Of a DNA stretch of 64,000 nucleotides, positions 1 to 8,954 are shown piece after piece. A model generated the notes under the pieces. It saw only the letters and a program-made list of their open reading frames with translations, made no database searches and was not told the DNA's origin. Each line of letters begins with the position of its first letter. The stretch's first letter is position 1. The position numbers and the translations under genes are program-made. The DNA is from Oscillospiraceae bacterium (lineage in GTDB: Bacteria > Bacillota > Clostridia > Oscillospirales > Ruminococcaceae), in contig DQFX01000041.1 in NCBI GenBank assembly GCA_003531585.1, positions 1-64,000 of the forward strand, read 5' to 3'.

Positions 1-94
1 GGCGCACTCTACCCATTTTCCCTTTTCAAAACGGTTTTTAGAGGTTCCCATAAAATGATTCCCCTGGAGTATCCGGGGGGAATATGAGTATAAA

Positions 95-121
95 AGTCCC
101 GCTGTTCGTGACAGCGGGACT
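95..121 (-). terminator. Terminator of the ABC exporter operon
   Basis: An 11-bp perfect stem (AGTCCCGCTGT / ACAGCGGGACT) with a 5-nt loop lies just past the stop of the minus-strand ABC gene. On the minus strand it is followed by TTTTA, so it reads as an intrinsic terminator. A second, weaker C/G-rich hairpin lies around 54-82. Confidence 0.75.
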
Positions 122-125
122 AGTG

Positions 126-1913
126 TTATACAGCAAACTGGCTGTTGTACAGGTTAGCGTAGAATCCGTTTTTAGCGAGGAGTTCCTCATGATTGCCCTG
201 TTCGATGATGTGACCGTCCTTCATTACAAGGATAACGTCAGCCTCGCGGATAGTTGAAAGGCGGTGAGCAACAATGAAGCTAGTTCTGCCGTTCATCATC
301 TTCGCAAAGGAGTCCTGAATCTTGATCTCAGTTCTGGTATCAATAGAGGATGTAGCCTCGTCCAGAATAAGCATAGGCGGCAGGCAGAGCATAACGCGGG
401 TTATGCACAGAAGCTGCTTCTGACCCTGCGAAAGGCTCCCGCCGTCCTCGGTTATCACGGTGTCGTAACCCTGCGGCAGACGCTTTATGAAGCTGTGCGC
501 GTGCGATGCCTTCGCAGCCGCAATGATTTCCTCGTCTGTGGCGTCGGGGTTGCCCATTACAATGTTGTCGCGGATAGTTCCGGAGCGCAGCCAGGTTTCC
601 TGAAGGACCATACCGTAGCTGCTTCTCAGGCTGTTTCGGGTCGCATTCCGTATATCTGTGCCCTCGACTGTTATCGAGCCGCTGTTGACGTCGTAGAACC
701 TCATCAGCAGGTTGATTATAGTGGTCTTTCCGCAGCCGGTCGGACCTACGATAGCGATACGCTGACCCGGTTTAACGCTGAGGTTCAGTCCCTCGATGAG
801 CTTTCTGTCGGGTACATATGAGAACGAAACATCGTTGAGTTCTACGCTGCCCTTGACGTCCGCAAGCTCCACAGCGTCGGCAGGCTCGGGGATCTGCGGT
901 TCTTCCTCGATGAGTTCAAACAGGCGGGAAGCGCATGCGAGCGCATTCTGAAGCTCCGTAACCACTCCGGAGATCTCGTTGAACGGCTTGGTATACTGGT
1001 TAGCATAGGAGAGGCATGCGGAAAGCTGACCTATAGTAAACGGATTTACAGCGCCGGCAGTCGCGATGCATATGAGCGCTCCGGCGAGAGCAACTCCGGC
1101 GTAAACAACGCTGTTGACGAAACGTGTGCAGGGGTTGGTAAGCGAGGAATAGAACGTAGCCTTGAGAGAGCAGTCAGCAAGTCGGTCGTTTATCCTGTCG
1201 AATTCCTCCAGCGCCTCGCCCTCGTGGGAGAACGCCTGAACGACCTTCTGATTTCCGATCATTTCGTCGATGAATGCAGTCTGCTGACCGCGGGTTTCGG
1301 ACTGAACCCTGAACATGCGGTAGGTGCGGTTTGCAATGAACCGCGCGATGAACAGAGACAGTGGAGTAACGATCACAACTACTATAGCTATCTGCCAGCT
1401 TATTGAAAACAGGAAGAACAGCGTGCCGAGAATCGTGACGATACCGGTAAAAAGCTGAGTAAATCCCATCAGCAGACCGTCCGCGAACTGATCTGCGTCT
1501 GCGATAACGCGGTTAACGATGTCGCCGTAGGGGTGGGCGTCGATGTAGCTCAGCGGAAGTATCTCGATTTTCCGGAACGCCTCGTTGCGAATGTCACGTA
1601 CAACATGGTAGGTTATGCGGTTGTTGATGGTGTTCATGAGCCACTGGATAAGCGCTGTTATACCGATGATGATACCGGTTTTGATGAGTATAGCCGCGAT
1701 TCCCGCGAAATCAACCTGCCCCTTGCCGACGATAAGATCGATCGCGTCGCCGATAAGGATAGGCGTGTAGAGGGTCAGAGCCACCGTGATGGCAGCGAAC
1801 AGTATCGACAGCACCATGAAGAACCCGTGGCGCTGAACGTATTTCAGCACCTTCCTGAGAGTGCCTTTCTGCGCGGTATTTTTCTTGCTTCCTGCTGTGT
1901 TTGGCTTTGCCAT
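126..1913 (-). CDS. ABC exporter half-transporter, consensus Walker B subunit
   Basis: A 595-residue fused membrane/ATPase half-transporter. Residues about 30-330 form the six-helix exporter domain; the C-terminal 240 residues are the ATPase. Visible motifs are Walker A GPTGCGKTT, Walker B MLILDEATSS with the catalytic Glu, and an unusual signature LSQGQ in place of LSGGQ. It directly follows its partner half-transporter with no gap, so the two form one operon and most likely a heterodimeric multidrug or peptide exporter. With the partner's LSGGQ signature, this subunit's Walker motifs would make the one consensus ATP site, as in the BmrCD/TM287-288 type. The substrate cannot be read from sequence. 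Confidence 0.9.
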   Translation of the reverse strand: MAKPNTAGSKKNTAQKGTLRKVLKYVQRHGFFMVLSILFAAITVALTLYTPILIGDAIDLIVGKGQVDFAGIAAILIKTGIIIGITALIQWLMNTINNRITYHVVRDIRNEAFRKIEILPLSYIDAHPYGDIVNRVIADADQFADGLLMGFTQLFTGIVTILGTLFFLFSISWQIAIVVVIVTPLSLFIARFIANRTYRMFRVQSETRGQQTAFIDEMIGNQKVVQAFSHEGEALEEFDRINDRLADCSLKATFYSSLTNPCTRFVNSVVYAGVALAGALICIATAGAVNPFTIGQLSACLSYANQYTKPFNEISGVVTELQNALACASRLFELIEEEPQIPEPADAVELADVKGSVELNDVSFSYVPDRKLIEGLNLSVKPGQRIAIVGPTGCGKTTIINLLMRFYDVNSGSITVEGTDIRNATRNSLRSSYGMVLQETWLRSGTIRDNIVMGNPDATDEEIIAAAKASHAHSFIKRLPQGYDTVITEDGGSLSQGQKQLLCITRVMLCLPPMLILDEATSSIDTRTEIKIQDSFAKMMNGRTSFIVAHRLSTIREADVILVMKDGHIIEQGNHEELLAKNGFYANLYNSQFAV

Positions 1914-3635
1914 TTATACCGCCTCCTTCTTGAACTGGGAATTGTAGATCTCGCTGTAGACGGGGCAGCTGTTAAGCAGCTCGTCGTGCTTGCCTATGCC
2001 GGCTATCTTGCCATCGTCGAGGACGATTATTTTATCTGCGTGCTGTATTGAGGAGGTACGCTGTGACACAATGAATACGGTAGGATTCGTGTCCATTTCG
2101 CGGATAGACTTGCGGAGCGCCGCGTCGGTCGCGAAGTCAAGCGCGGAGGCGCTGTCGTCGAGTATCAGTATCTCGGGCTTCCTGACGAGCGCGCGGGCGA
2201 TGGTGAATCTCTGGCGCTGACCGCCGGAGAGGTTCTTTCCGCCCTGTTCTATCTCGAAGTCAAGGCCGCCCTTGCTTTCGATAACGTCCGCAGCCTGGGC
2301 GGTTTTAGCCGCCGCGAGTATCTCGTCGTCGGTGGCGTCGTCCTTGCCCCAGCGCATGTTGTCGCGAATCGAGCCTTTAAACAGCACCGCCTTCTGCGGA
2401 ACAATTCCGATACGCTCGCGCAGCTCCGGAATTTCGAAGCTCTTTACGTCGCGGCCGCCGATGAGGACTTCACCCGCGGAAGCGTCATAGAAACGCGGTA
2501 TCATGTTAACCAGCGAGGACTTGCCCGAGCCGGTGCCGCCGATTATTCCGACGGTTTCGCCGCGCTTTACCGCGAAGTCCATGCCGGTAAGGGATTCCTC
2601 TCCGGCGTTCTTGTATTTCAGGGAAACTCCGCGGAATTCAACTGCGTAGTCGGCATTGCCGATAACGTCCTTGTCAGAGGTGACTTCCTGAGACGACTTG
2701 ATGTCGAACAGAGCCTGAACGCGGTTTCCGCAGGCAACGCATTTTGTAAGGCTGATGATGAGGTTTGCGAGCTTGATAAGCTCCACGAGTATCTGGGACA
2801 TGTAGTTGTAAAGCGCAACAACATCGCCCTGGGAAAGGGTTCCGTCGTTTACCTGAACGGAGCCTGTCTGAATGAGCCAGATTATCGCGAGGTTGATTAT
2901 TACGTAGGTCAGCGGGTTCATCAGCGCGGATATTCTTCCGACGAACTTCTGACCGGCGGTCAGCTCGTCGTTGCTCTTATTGAAGGTGTCGATCTCCTGA
3001 TCTTCCTTGCAGAACGCGCGCACAACGCGGACGCCGGTGAGGTTCTCACGCGTAATTCCGAGCACTTTGTCGAGCCTTGCCTGAACCTTCTTGTAAAGCG
3101 GAATGCACCACAGCATGATTCCGAAGATAACAACGGAAAGCACCGGTATAGCCGCAACGAATATAAGCGCCGCCTGAACGTTGATAGTAAACGCCATGAT
3201 CATAGCGCCGAATACCACGAACGGCGAGCGCAGCAGCAGACGGAGCGTAAGGTTTACGCCGTTCTGTATCTGGTTCATATCGCTGGTCATTCTGGTGATG
3301 AGGGTGGAAGTTCCGACCTGGTCGATTTCAGACCACGACAGGCTCTCAATGTGGCGGAATAATTCGTGCTTCACCTTGGAGGAGAACCCTACCGCCGCCT
3401 TGGCGGCAAAGTACTGCGCGGTGATGGAGAACGCAAGCCCGACTATACCCAGACCCACGAGCAGGCATACCATTCCGATAACATAGCCCTTGTCGCCGTT
3501 GGCTATGCCGTCGTCGATTATCGAAGCGATAACGAGCGGCACGAAAAGCTCCAGGAGAGCTTCAAGCAGCTTGAACAGCGGCCCGAGTATGCATTCCTTT
3601 TTGTATTTTTTAATGTGTACAAGTAGTTTTAACAA
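1914..3635 (-). CDS. ABC exporter half-transporter, degenerate Walker B subunit
   Basis: A 573-residue half-transporter with an N-terminal membrane domain and C-terminal ATPase: Walker A GGTGSGKSS, signature LSGGQ, Walker B ILILDDSAS. The usual catalytic Glu after Walker B is Asp, so this subunit carries the degenerate site of the heterodimer. The start is TTG at 3635, supported by GAAGGG six bases upstream; no better ATG is seen. It is transcribed first and is abutted by the second subunit. It is divergent from a LysR gene with overlapping promoters, which suggests control by that regulator. Confidence 0.88.
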   Translation of the reverse strand: MLKLLVHIKKYKKECILGPLFKLLEALLELFVPLVIASIIDDGIANGDKGYVIGMVCLLVGLGIVGLAFSITAQYFAAKAAVGFSSKVKHELFRHIESLSWSEIDQVGTSTLITRMTSDMNQIQNGVNLTLRLLLRSPFVVFGAMIMAFTINVQAALIFVAAIPVLSVVIFGIMLWCIPLYKKVQARLDKVLGITRENLTGVRVVRAFCKEDQEIDTFNKSNDELTAGQKFVGRISALMNPLTYVIINLAIIWLIQTGSVQVNDGTLSQGDVVALYNYMSQILVELIKLANLIISLTKCVACGNRVQALFDIKSSQEVTSDKDVIGNADYAVEFRGVSLKYKNAGEESLTGMDFAVKRGETVGIIGGTGSGKSSLVNMIPRFYDASAGEVLIGGRDVKSFEIPELRERIGIVPQKAVLFKGSIRDNMRWGKDDATDDEILAAAKTAQAADVIESKGGLDFEIEQGGKNLSGGQRQRFTIARALVRKPEILILDDSASALDFATDAALRKSIREMDTNPTVFIVSQRTSSIQHADKIIVLDDGKIAGIGKHDELLNSCPVYSEIYNSQFKKEAV

Positions 3636-3662
3636 TTGATACCCTTCCCTTCAAAGATTATC

Positions 3663-3691
3663 TTGACAAATCACAAATAATAGTATATCAT
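3663..3691 (+). promoter_or_regulatory. Promoter for LysR gene
   Basis: TTGACA (3663-3668), 17-bp spacer, TATCAT (3686-3691). It reads toward the LysR gene and overlaps the opposing ABC promoter. Confidence 0.6.
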
Positions 3692-3710
3692 AAAAGAAAG
3701 ATATTTTAAA
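3682..3710 (-). promoter_or_regulatory. Promoter for ABC exporter operon
   Basis: On the minus strand, TTTAAA (3710-3705), 17-bp spacer, TATACT (3687-3682). The -35 is weak. Its -10 overlaps the -10 of the opposing LysR promoter, so only one can be occupied at a time. Confidence 0.45.
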
Positions 3711-3728
3711 GATATAGCATTGAAAAAA

Positions 3729-3749
3729 TCTATACAAATTATGTATAGA
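3729..3749. promoter_or_regulatory. Candidate LysR operator (inverted repeat)
   Basis: A perfect 8-bp inverted repeat, TCTATACA-5-TGTATAGA, lies between the divergent ABC and LysR genes. Dyads of this kind (T-N11-A core) are typical LysR-family sites. Assignment to this regulator is inferred from position only. Confidence 0.5.
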
Positions 3750-3778
3750 TATAATAGTTACAAAATATGGAGGCAGAA

Positions 3779-4639
3779 ATGGATTTGAAACAACTGCGTT
3801 ATTTCACGACTGTTGCCGAAGAGGGCACCATAAGCGCCGCCGCGAAGAAGCTTTTTATGTCGCAGCCGCCGCTGAGCACTCAGATGAAGCTGCTTGAGCA
3901 GGAGCTGGGCTGTTCTCTGTTCGAGCGGGGGCAGAAGCATATCCGCCTGACCGAAACCGGAAGACTCCTTTACGACCGCGCACAGACTCTCCTGCGCATG
4001 GAAGCGTCAATGCGGCAGGACGTGGAAGCGTGCGCCCGAACCGAGAAAGATACGATACGAATAGGGGTAGTTTCGTCGGTGATATGTACCCGTGCGGGAG
4101 AGTGGATATCGGATTTTCTGAAGAAGAACGACGGCGTTACCATCGAGATAACGGAGAGCAACACATATTCGCTGATCGAGAAGCTGCGGACAGATCAGAT
4201 ACATGCGGCACTTGTAAGAACACCGTTCCCTGAGAACGAGTTCAGGGTACACAGCCTGGCGCATGAAAAGATGATAGCGGTAGGCGCAAAGCGAAGACTC
4301 CCGGACATGGTAACAATGAATATTCTTTCACATTACCCCCTGATTCTATACCGCCGCTGGGAGCCGATAATAAAGGAGGCGTTCCAGAAAAACAGCCTGG
4401 AGCCGCGCTGCGTCTGCATATGCGACGACGCCAGAACAGCGGTCGACCTCGCGGAACGCGCGGTCGGTATCTCGCTGGTTCCTGGTTCGGCGGCGGGGCT
4501 TCTGCATTCCGAAAAGGCGGAGTTCCATTCGATAGCCGACTGCCCTATAGAAACGGAGATCGTGCTTATTTACAAGGAGAACGCGTATTTTCCGGAAAGC
4601 GTGAAGAAATTCACGGATTACCTTATGACTATCAAATAA
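3779..4639 (+). CDS. LysR-family transcriptional regulator
   Basis: The product has an N-terminal winged helix-turn-helix (residues about 1-60, MDLKQLRYF followed by ISAAAKKLFMSQPPLS) and a C-terminal periplasmic-binding-protein-like effector domain, 286 residues, normal for the family. I choose ATG 3779 because GGAGG at 3769-3773 sits five bases upstream; an in-frame ATG at 3767 overlaps that site and has none of its own. The gene is divergent from the ABC exporter operon with a shared intergenic region holding a dyad, so it probably controls the exporter and itself. The ligand is unknown. Confidence 0.88.
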   Translation: MDLKQLRYFTTVAEEGTISAAAKKLFMSQPPLSTQMKLLEQELGCSLFERGQKHIRLTETGRLLYDRAQTLLRMEASMRQDVEACARTEKDTIRIGVVSSVICTRAGEWISDFLKKNDGVTIEITESNTYSLIEKLRTDQIHAALVRTPFPENEFRVHSLAHEKMIAVGAKRRLPDMVTMNILSHYPLILYRRWEPIIKEAFQKNSLEPRCVCICDDARTAVDLAERAVGISLVPGSAAGLLHSEKAEFHSIADCPIETEIVLIYKENAYFPESVKKFTDYLMTIK

Positions 4640-4642
4640 ATA

Positions 4643-4675
4643 AAAAAGCACGTCCGCCAATGGACGTGCTTTTTG
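4643..4675. terminator. Bidirectional terminator between LysR and GH5 genes
   Basis: The stem AAAAAGCACGTCC / GGACGTGCTTTTT with a 6-nt loop sits between convergent genes. Poly-A and poly-T flanks let it terminate both strands. Confidence 0.85.
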
Positions 4676-4682
4676 TTGCAGA

Positions 4683-6488
4683 TCACGGCTCGTGAACCGT
4701 GAATGTTATCGAGATGTTGGAAACGGAGTTCTTATCGCTGATGTCCATTATCTGGGCGGAGCAGTCGGTAAAATCTCCATCGGGAGTTCGCACTTCCTTG
4801 GGCAGGTCGTTTACCCATGCGTTGTAGAGGTTTACACGCGTGCAGTGCTTGTCGTCGGAGGTTGTGAACTCCTTGCCGTTTAGCTGATACGGCGAGTTGT
4901 TGATGAGTATCTTGTCAATGCTTATCGTGTACCCGGGGAACAGATCCTCGCCGTTGGAGATTCCCAGCGCTGAGAATGCAACTCCCTTTGCCGCGCCGCA
5001 TTCCGTAAAGTCAAGGCTGACCGTGTAGGTTCCCGCACCTGTGATTATTACGTTCTTGTCCTTGATACCCTTGGTTTTGTTGGTCGGGTCGTAGGTGTCG
5101 CCAACGCTGTAGGATTTGGTGTAGTCCGCGCTCTGGTACATTATCCAGGCGACAGCCGCGTCATCTGAGGGTGCTATCTCAACGTCTGCGAGGGCGTTCT
5201 CCTCTGCGATCCTGCGCGTGGATTCGATCTTTTCCTTAGCCGCCGCCTTGATTTCCTCTGTTGACTTTCCGGCTTCGTTTGCGGCCGCTCTGGAGCTGAA
5301 CAGCTCCGCAAGGGTCTCGTCGGAGATCGTGTTTGTTATGCGCTTGTAGAAGTTGCTGCAATCCCACAGAACAGGGCAGTAGTCGTAGAGATCGCAGTTG
5401 TCGAGGAGGTTGTCGTAGAACTTGTCGGTATCCTGCTTGATTCCGCCGTTTTTGAGCATTACCGCATACTCGCCGATAACAACGCCATAGCCCTGCTCGG
5501 AGAATTTGCTGAGCTTCTCAAAAAGCCCGTTCTGCTCGTCGTAATCCTGAGGGGAGCCCCACTGGGTAACTCCATCGGTGCCGCAGTAATCCCAGGGAGT
5601 GTAATAGTGCACGGAAAGAAGCAGCTTGCTGTCCGCTGTGTCCTCCGGCATCTGGAAGCGATCGTCGCAGGTCTTGGTGATATCGGTGTTGTAGCCCGCG
5701 ATAAGCAGGAAGCGGTCTGCGTTCCTGCCGCCGAGGGAGCGTATCAGCTTTACGAATTCGCTGTTTATCTCGTTGGCGGTTTCGTAGCATTCATTCTCGC
5801 TGAGAACTCCGCTGGAGCCTGTTATTTCCTTATCGTTGAGCTTGTCGCCGAGTTCCTCGTTGGCGGATTCGAATATCAGCTTGTAGGAGCGGTCGGCAAA
5901 ATGCTCGCCTATCTGCGTCCACATTGCCTTGTACATTTCCATTGCCTTGTCGCGGGTCTCCTGCTCTGCGGAGCCGAACATACCCCACCAGCCGCCGTCC
6001 CAGTGGTCGTTTATTATGACGTACATATCAGCGTCGAGCGCCCATGTAACCACTTCGTCAACCCTGTCCATCAGAGCGGAATCTATGGTATAGTCGCCGC
6101 TCTCGTAGTTCATGCCGTTAGTCCACGCAATAGGGATACGTATAGTGTCGAATCCGGCGGCTTTCATTCCCTGGATCATCTCCTGAGTAGTCCGGGGCTG
6201 ACCCCACACTATCTCTCCGGAGGTCGCGCTTGAGCCATTTATGTAAGCCTGGTGATTGTACGCCTCCAGGGTATTGCCGAGATTGATTCCATTGCCCATT
6301 GCACGAATGACTTCAAGAGACGTCATATTGTTTTCCTCTGTATCGGCGGCGCTTTCTGTAGTTTCTGCTGACGCGGCTTCTGAAGTTCCGCTCGAATTGG
6401 AAGCGGTTTTGCCGGAGCAGCCAGTCAGCGCCAGCATTGCTGAAAGCACGGCGGAAATTCCGGCGTTGAGAATAAAATTGATTTCCAT
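4683..6488 (-). CDS. GH5 endoglucanase-type lipoprotein
   Basis: A 601-residue exported glycoside hydrolase. The N-terminus is a lipoprotein signal with lipobox LTGC, then a Ser/Thr/Glu-rich linker and a GH5 TIM barrel from about residue 65 (MGNGINLGNTLEAYN). The acid/base is expected at E211 in SANEEL and the nucleophile at E340 in IGEYAV. The last roughly 150 residues look like a beta-rich accessory module, possibly carbohydrate-binding; I do not recognise its family. It should cleave beta-1,4-glucan outside the cell while tethered to the membrane. No dockerin is seen. GGAGGT lies a few bases before the ATG. Confidence 0.85.
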   Translation of the reverse strand: MEINFILNAGISAVLSAMLALTGCSGKTASNSSGTSEAASAETTESAADTEENNMTSLEVIRAMGNGINLGNTLEAYNHQAYINGSSATSGEIVWGQPRTTQEMIQGMKAAGFDTIRIPIAWTNGMNYESGDYTIDSALMDRVDEVVTWALDADMYVIINDHWDGGWWGMFGSAEQETRDKAMEMYKAMWTQIGEHFADRSYKLIFESANEELGDKLNDKEITGSSGVLSENECYETANEINSEFVKLIRSLGGRNADRFLLIAGYNTDITKTCDDRFQMPEDTADSKLLLSVHYYTPWDYCGTDGVTQWGSPQDYDEQNGLFEKLSKFSEQGYGVVIGEYAVMLKNGGIKQDTDKFYDNLLDNCDLYDYCPVLWDCSNFYKRITNTISDETLAELFSSRAAANEAGKSTEEIKAAAKEKIESTRRIAEENALADVEIAPSDDAAVAWIMYQSADYTKSYSVGDTYDPTNKTKGIKDKNVIITGAGTYTVSLDFTECGAAKGVAFSALGISNGEDLFPGYTISIDKILINNSPYQLNGKEFTTSDDKHCTRVNLYNAWVNDLPKEVRTPDGDFTDCSAQIMDISDKNSVSNISITFTVHEP

Positions 6489-6540
6489 TTTGTTACCTCC
6501 ATATAGGCATGAAAAGCATGTCGAAAACGATTACATTAAT

Positions 6541-6569
6541 ATTTTAGCACAAAATGCCCATAAATTCAA
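6541..6569 (-). promoter_or_regulatory. Promoter for GH5 lipoprotein gene
   Basis: On the minus strand, TTGAAT (6569-6564), 17-bp spacer, TAAAAT (6546-6541), about 50 bases upstream of the start codon. Confidence 0.55.
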
Positions 6570-6665
6570 GTACTATGTGGACATCTTTTGGCATAATCGA
6601 CTATCAGAGAATATAATTATACGTTTCGGACAAATTAGGCGGCTAATGCAGAAAAATAACAGGTA

Positions 6666-6694
6666 TTGATTTTTTAAGAGAATTGATATATAAT
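6666..6694 (+). promoter_or_regulatory. Promoter for histidine kinase operon
   Basis: TTGATT (6666-6671), 17-bp spacer, perfect TATAAT (6689-6694), 27 bases before the chosen ATG. Confidence 0.7.
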
Positions 6695-6721
6695 TATTAA
6701 AGATAAAGGTCGGTGAAAGAA

Positions 6722-8953
6722 ATGAAAAATACAAAGGCTTACGGTGCGGAGATCCAGGATGAACTTCGGGAGACCGCTCCAGAATATGAAAAATGGCGGC
6801 GCAGATTATTTATAATGAACTGCGTTATTGCAGCCGGGGTATTCCTTCTTGAGATTGGCGTAAACATTATACTTTTTGTGCAGGGGAAGGTCAATCCGGA
6901 TATAGTGTACCATCTGATGAGGTACCTTGTTGTTCCTTCCGGACTGGTGTTTCTTGCAGTGCTGTTTGATGGAATTATGATGCGGTGCTTTCCGAACAAG
7001 GACTGGCTGCTGAATTATATAATGGTGCTGACCGTTGTATTTATGTGCACGGTCGTGGCGGTGACGCATTACGTATTTCCGATAACGATGACCGCTTTCG
7101 TAATTCCCGTGCTGATGTCCGTGGTATTCGGGAATAACCGCATGACGGCTGCGACTGCAGCAAGCTGCAGTGTGTGCGTGATTCTGACAGGAATCTGGCG
7201 CAACATCGACGGCACCGATACTGACAGGTATTACGTGGTTCAGGAGGTCGTGATCTCCCTCGGAATAATATTTATGTCGCTTATCGTTGCAGAAATTGTA
7301 AACTCGCTGATAACTGAGCAGAATCACCGTCTGCTGGACGCACTCCGCAAGGAGAAGCGCTCTCAGCAGGAGGCCGAGGCAGCAAATATGGCGAAAAGCT
7401 CGTTCCTGGCGAATATGTCGCACGAGATACGCACGCCTATAAATGCGATACTCGGAATGAACGAGATGATACTCCGCGAGGAGAAGGATCCTGCGATACG
7501 CGGCTATGCCGGGAACATACAGGCGTCGGGAAACTCGCTGCTGTCGATAGTCAGCGACGTGCTCGACATTTCAAAAATAGAGTCCGGCAAGCTTGAGATA
7601 ATTCCGGTGGACTATGAAGTAAACTCGCTGATAAGCGACTGCTGCAACATGGCTGCGGGCCGCGCGAAGGCGAAGGAGCTGGAACTGCTGGTCGAGTGCG
7701 CGGACAACGTTCCAATGAAGCTCTGCGGCGATGAAACTCATATCCGGCAGATAATCATGAATCTTCTCACAAACGCGGTAAAGTACACTGAGAAGGGCAC
7801 AGTGAAGCTGATAGTCAGCGGAAGATTTACCGACGGTGGGTTTGTGCTGAAAGTGGATGTCAGCGATACCGGAATCGGCATTGCCGAGGAGAATCTGCCG
7901 CAGCTATTCACACAGTTCCAGCGGTTCGACCTCCAGCGCAACCGGAATATCGAGGGCACAGGGCTGGGTCTGTCGATAGTCAAGCGGCTTTGCGACCTTA
8001 TGAGCGGAACAATTACCGCGAGAAGCGTCCTGGGAAGCGGCAGCACGTTCACGGTCGAGCTTCCCCAGAAGGTAGTTGACAGCACTCCATGCGGCGGAGT
8101 GAATCTGAATTATTCCGCGGGCGCGGAGCACGAATATCATCACAGCTTTGAAGCTCCGGAAGCGAAGATACTCGCGGTGGACGACCTTCCTGTAAACCTG
8201 CTCGTAATAGCAAACCTGCTCAAGGAAACCCGCATTAAAATCGACACTGCCGGAAGCGGCAGGGAGTGCATGGATAAATGCTCCCAGCAGAAATACGACC
8301 TGATACTGATGGATCACATGATGCCCGAAATGGACGGCGTGCTGACGTTTGAAAAGCTCCATGGCGACAAGTCCTCGCCAAACTTTGAAACTCCGGTGAT
8401 AATGCTGACGGCTAACGCCCTCGCCGGAATGCGGGAGCAGTACATGGACGTAGGATTTGCGGATTACGTTTCCAAGCCGGTTCGCGGCGCAAAGCTCGAG
8501 GAAGCGATACGCCGGAATCTGCCGGAGTCCCTGATCAAACCTGCGTCGCCGGAAATCCCCGCCGAAGCGGTCAGCACGGAGCCGTCCGGGTTCGCCGACA
8601 TTTGCGGCGCAGTCCCGGAGCTGAACGTCAACGCAGCTTTGCAGTACTGCTGCGGCAGCGCTGAGCTGCTTAATGACCTGCTTCATGACTTCACGGAAAA
8701 CGATCACTTTAGCGACCTGAAAGCCGCGTTTGAAGAAAAGCGCTGGGAGGACTACCGCAGACATGCTCACTCGCTGAAAAGCACGTCGCTGATGATAGGG
8801 CTTACCGGACTTTCAGAGCGCGCGAGGGCTTCCGAACTTGCGCTGAAGGGCGGCTGCACCGAGTTTGCGGAGCTAAACCATGATTCGCTGATCGAGGAAT
8901 ACAGCGCGCTCCTTGGAAAAATCAAAGATTATTTGAAAGATAAGAGAGAATAA
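6722..8953 (+). CDS. Hybrid sensor histidine kinase (HisKA-HATPase-REC-HPt)
   Basis: A 743-residue membrane kinase. Residues about 20-195 hold five or six membrane helices and no obvious periplasmic sensor. The H-box (MSHEIRTP, His near residue 233) is followed by the N-box, G1 (DTGIGI) and G2 (GTGLGL), then a receiver domain (ILAVDDLP, phospho-acceptor Asp in LILMDHMM near residue 530, Lys in SKPV) and a C-terminal HPt domain (HAHSLKST, His near residue 682). The layout resembles ArcB/BarA phosphorelay kinases. No partner response regulator is adjacent. ATG 6722 is preferred to GTG 6713 because AAGGT at 6706-6710 would be too close to the latter. Confidence 0.9.
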   Translation: MKNTKAYGAEIQDELRETAPEYEKWRRRLFIMNCVIAAGVFLLEIGVNIILFVQGKVNPDIVYHLMRYLVVPSGLVFLAVLFDGIMMRCFPNKDWLLNYIMVLTVVFMCTVVAVTHYVFPITMTAFVIPVLMSVVFGNNRMTAATAASCSVCVILTGIWRNIDGTDTDRYYVVQEVVISLGIIFMSLIVAEIVNSLITEQNHRLLDALRKEKRSQQEAEAANMAKSSFLANMSHEIRTPINAILGMNEMILREEKDPAIRGYAGNIQASGNSLLSIVSDVLDISKIESGKLEIIPVDYEVNSLISDCCNMAAGRAKAKELELLVECADNVPMKLCGDETHIRQIIMNLLTNAVKYTEKGTVKLIVSGRFTDGGFVLKVDVSDTGIGIAEENLPQLFTQFQRFDLQRNRNIEGTGLGLSIVKRLCDLMSGTITARSVLGSGSTFTVELPQKVVDSTPCGGVNLNYSAGAEHEYHHSFEAPEAKILAVDDLPVNLLVIANLLKETRIKIDTAGSGRECMDKCSQQKYDLILMDHMMPEMDGVLTFEKLHGDKSSPNFETPVIMLTANALAGMREQYMDVGFADYVSKPVRGAKLEEAIRRNLPESLIKPASPEIPAEAVSTEPSGFADICGAVPELNVNAALQYCCGSAELLNDLLHDFTENDHFSDLKAAFEEKRWEDYRRHAHSLKSTSLMIGLTGLSERARASELALKGGCTEFAELNHDSLIEEYSALLGKIKDYLKDKRE

Positions 8954-8954
8954 A

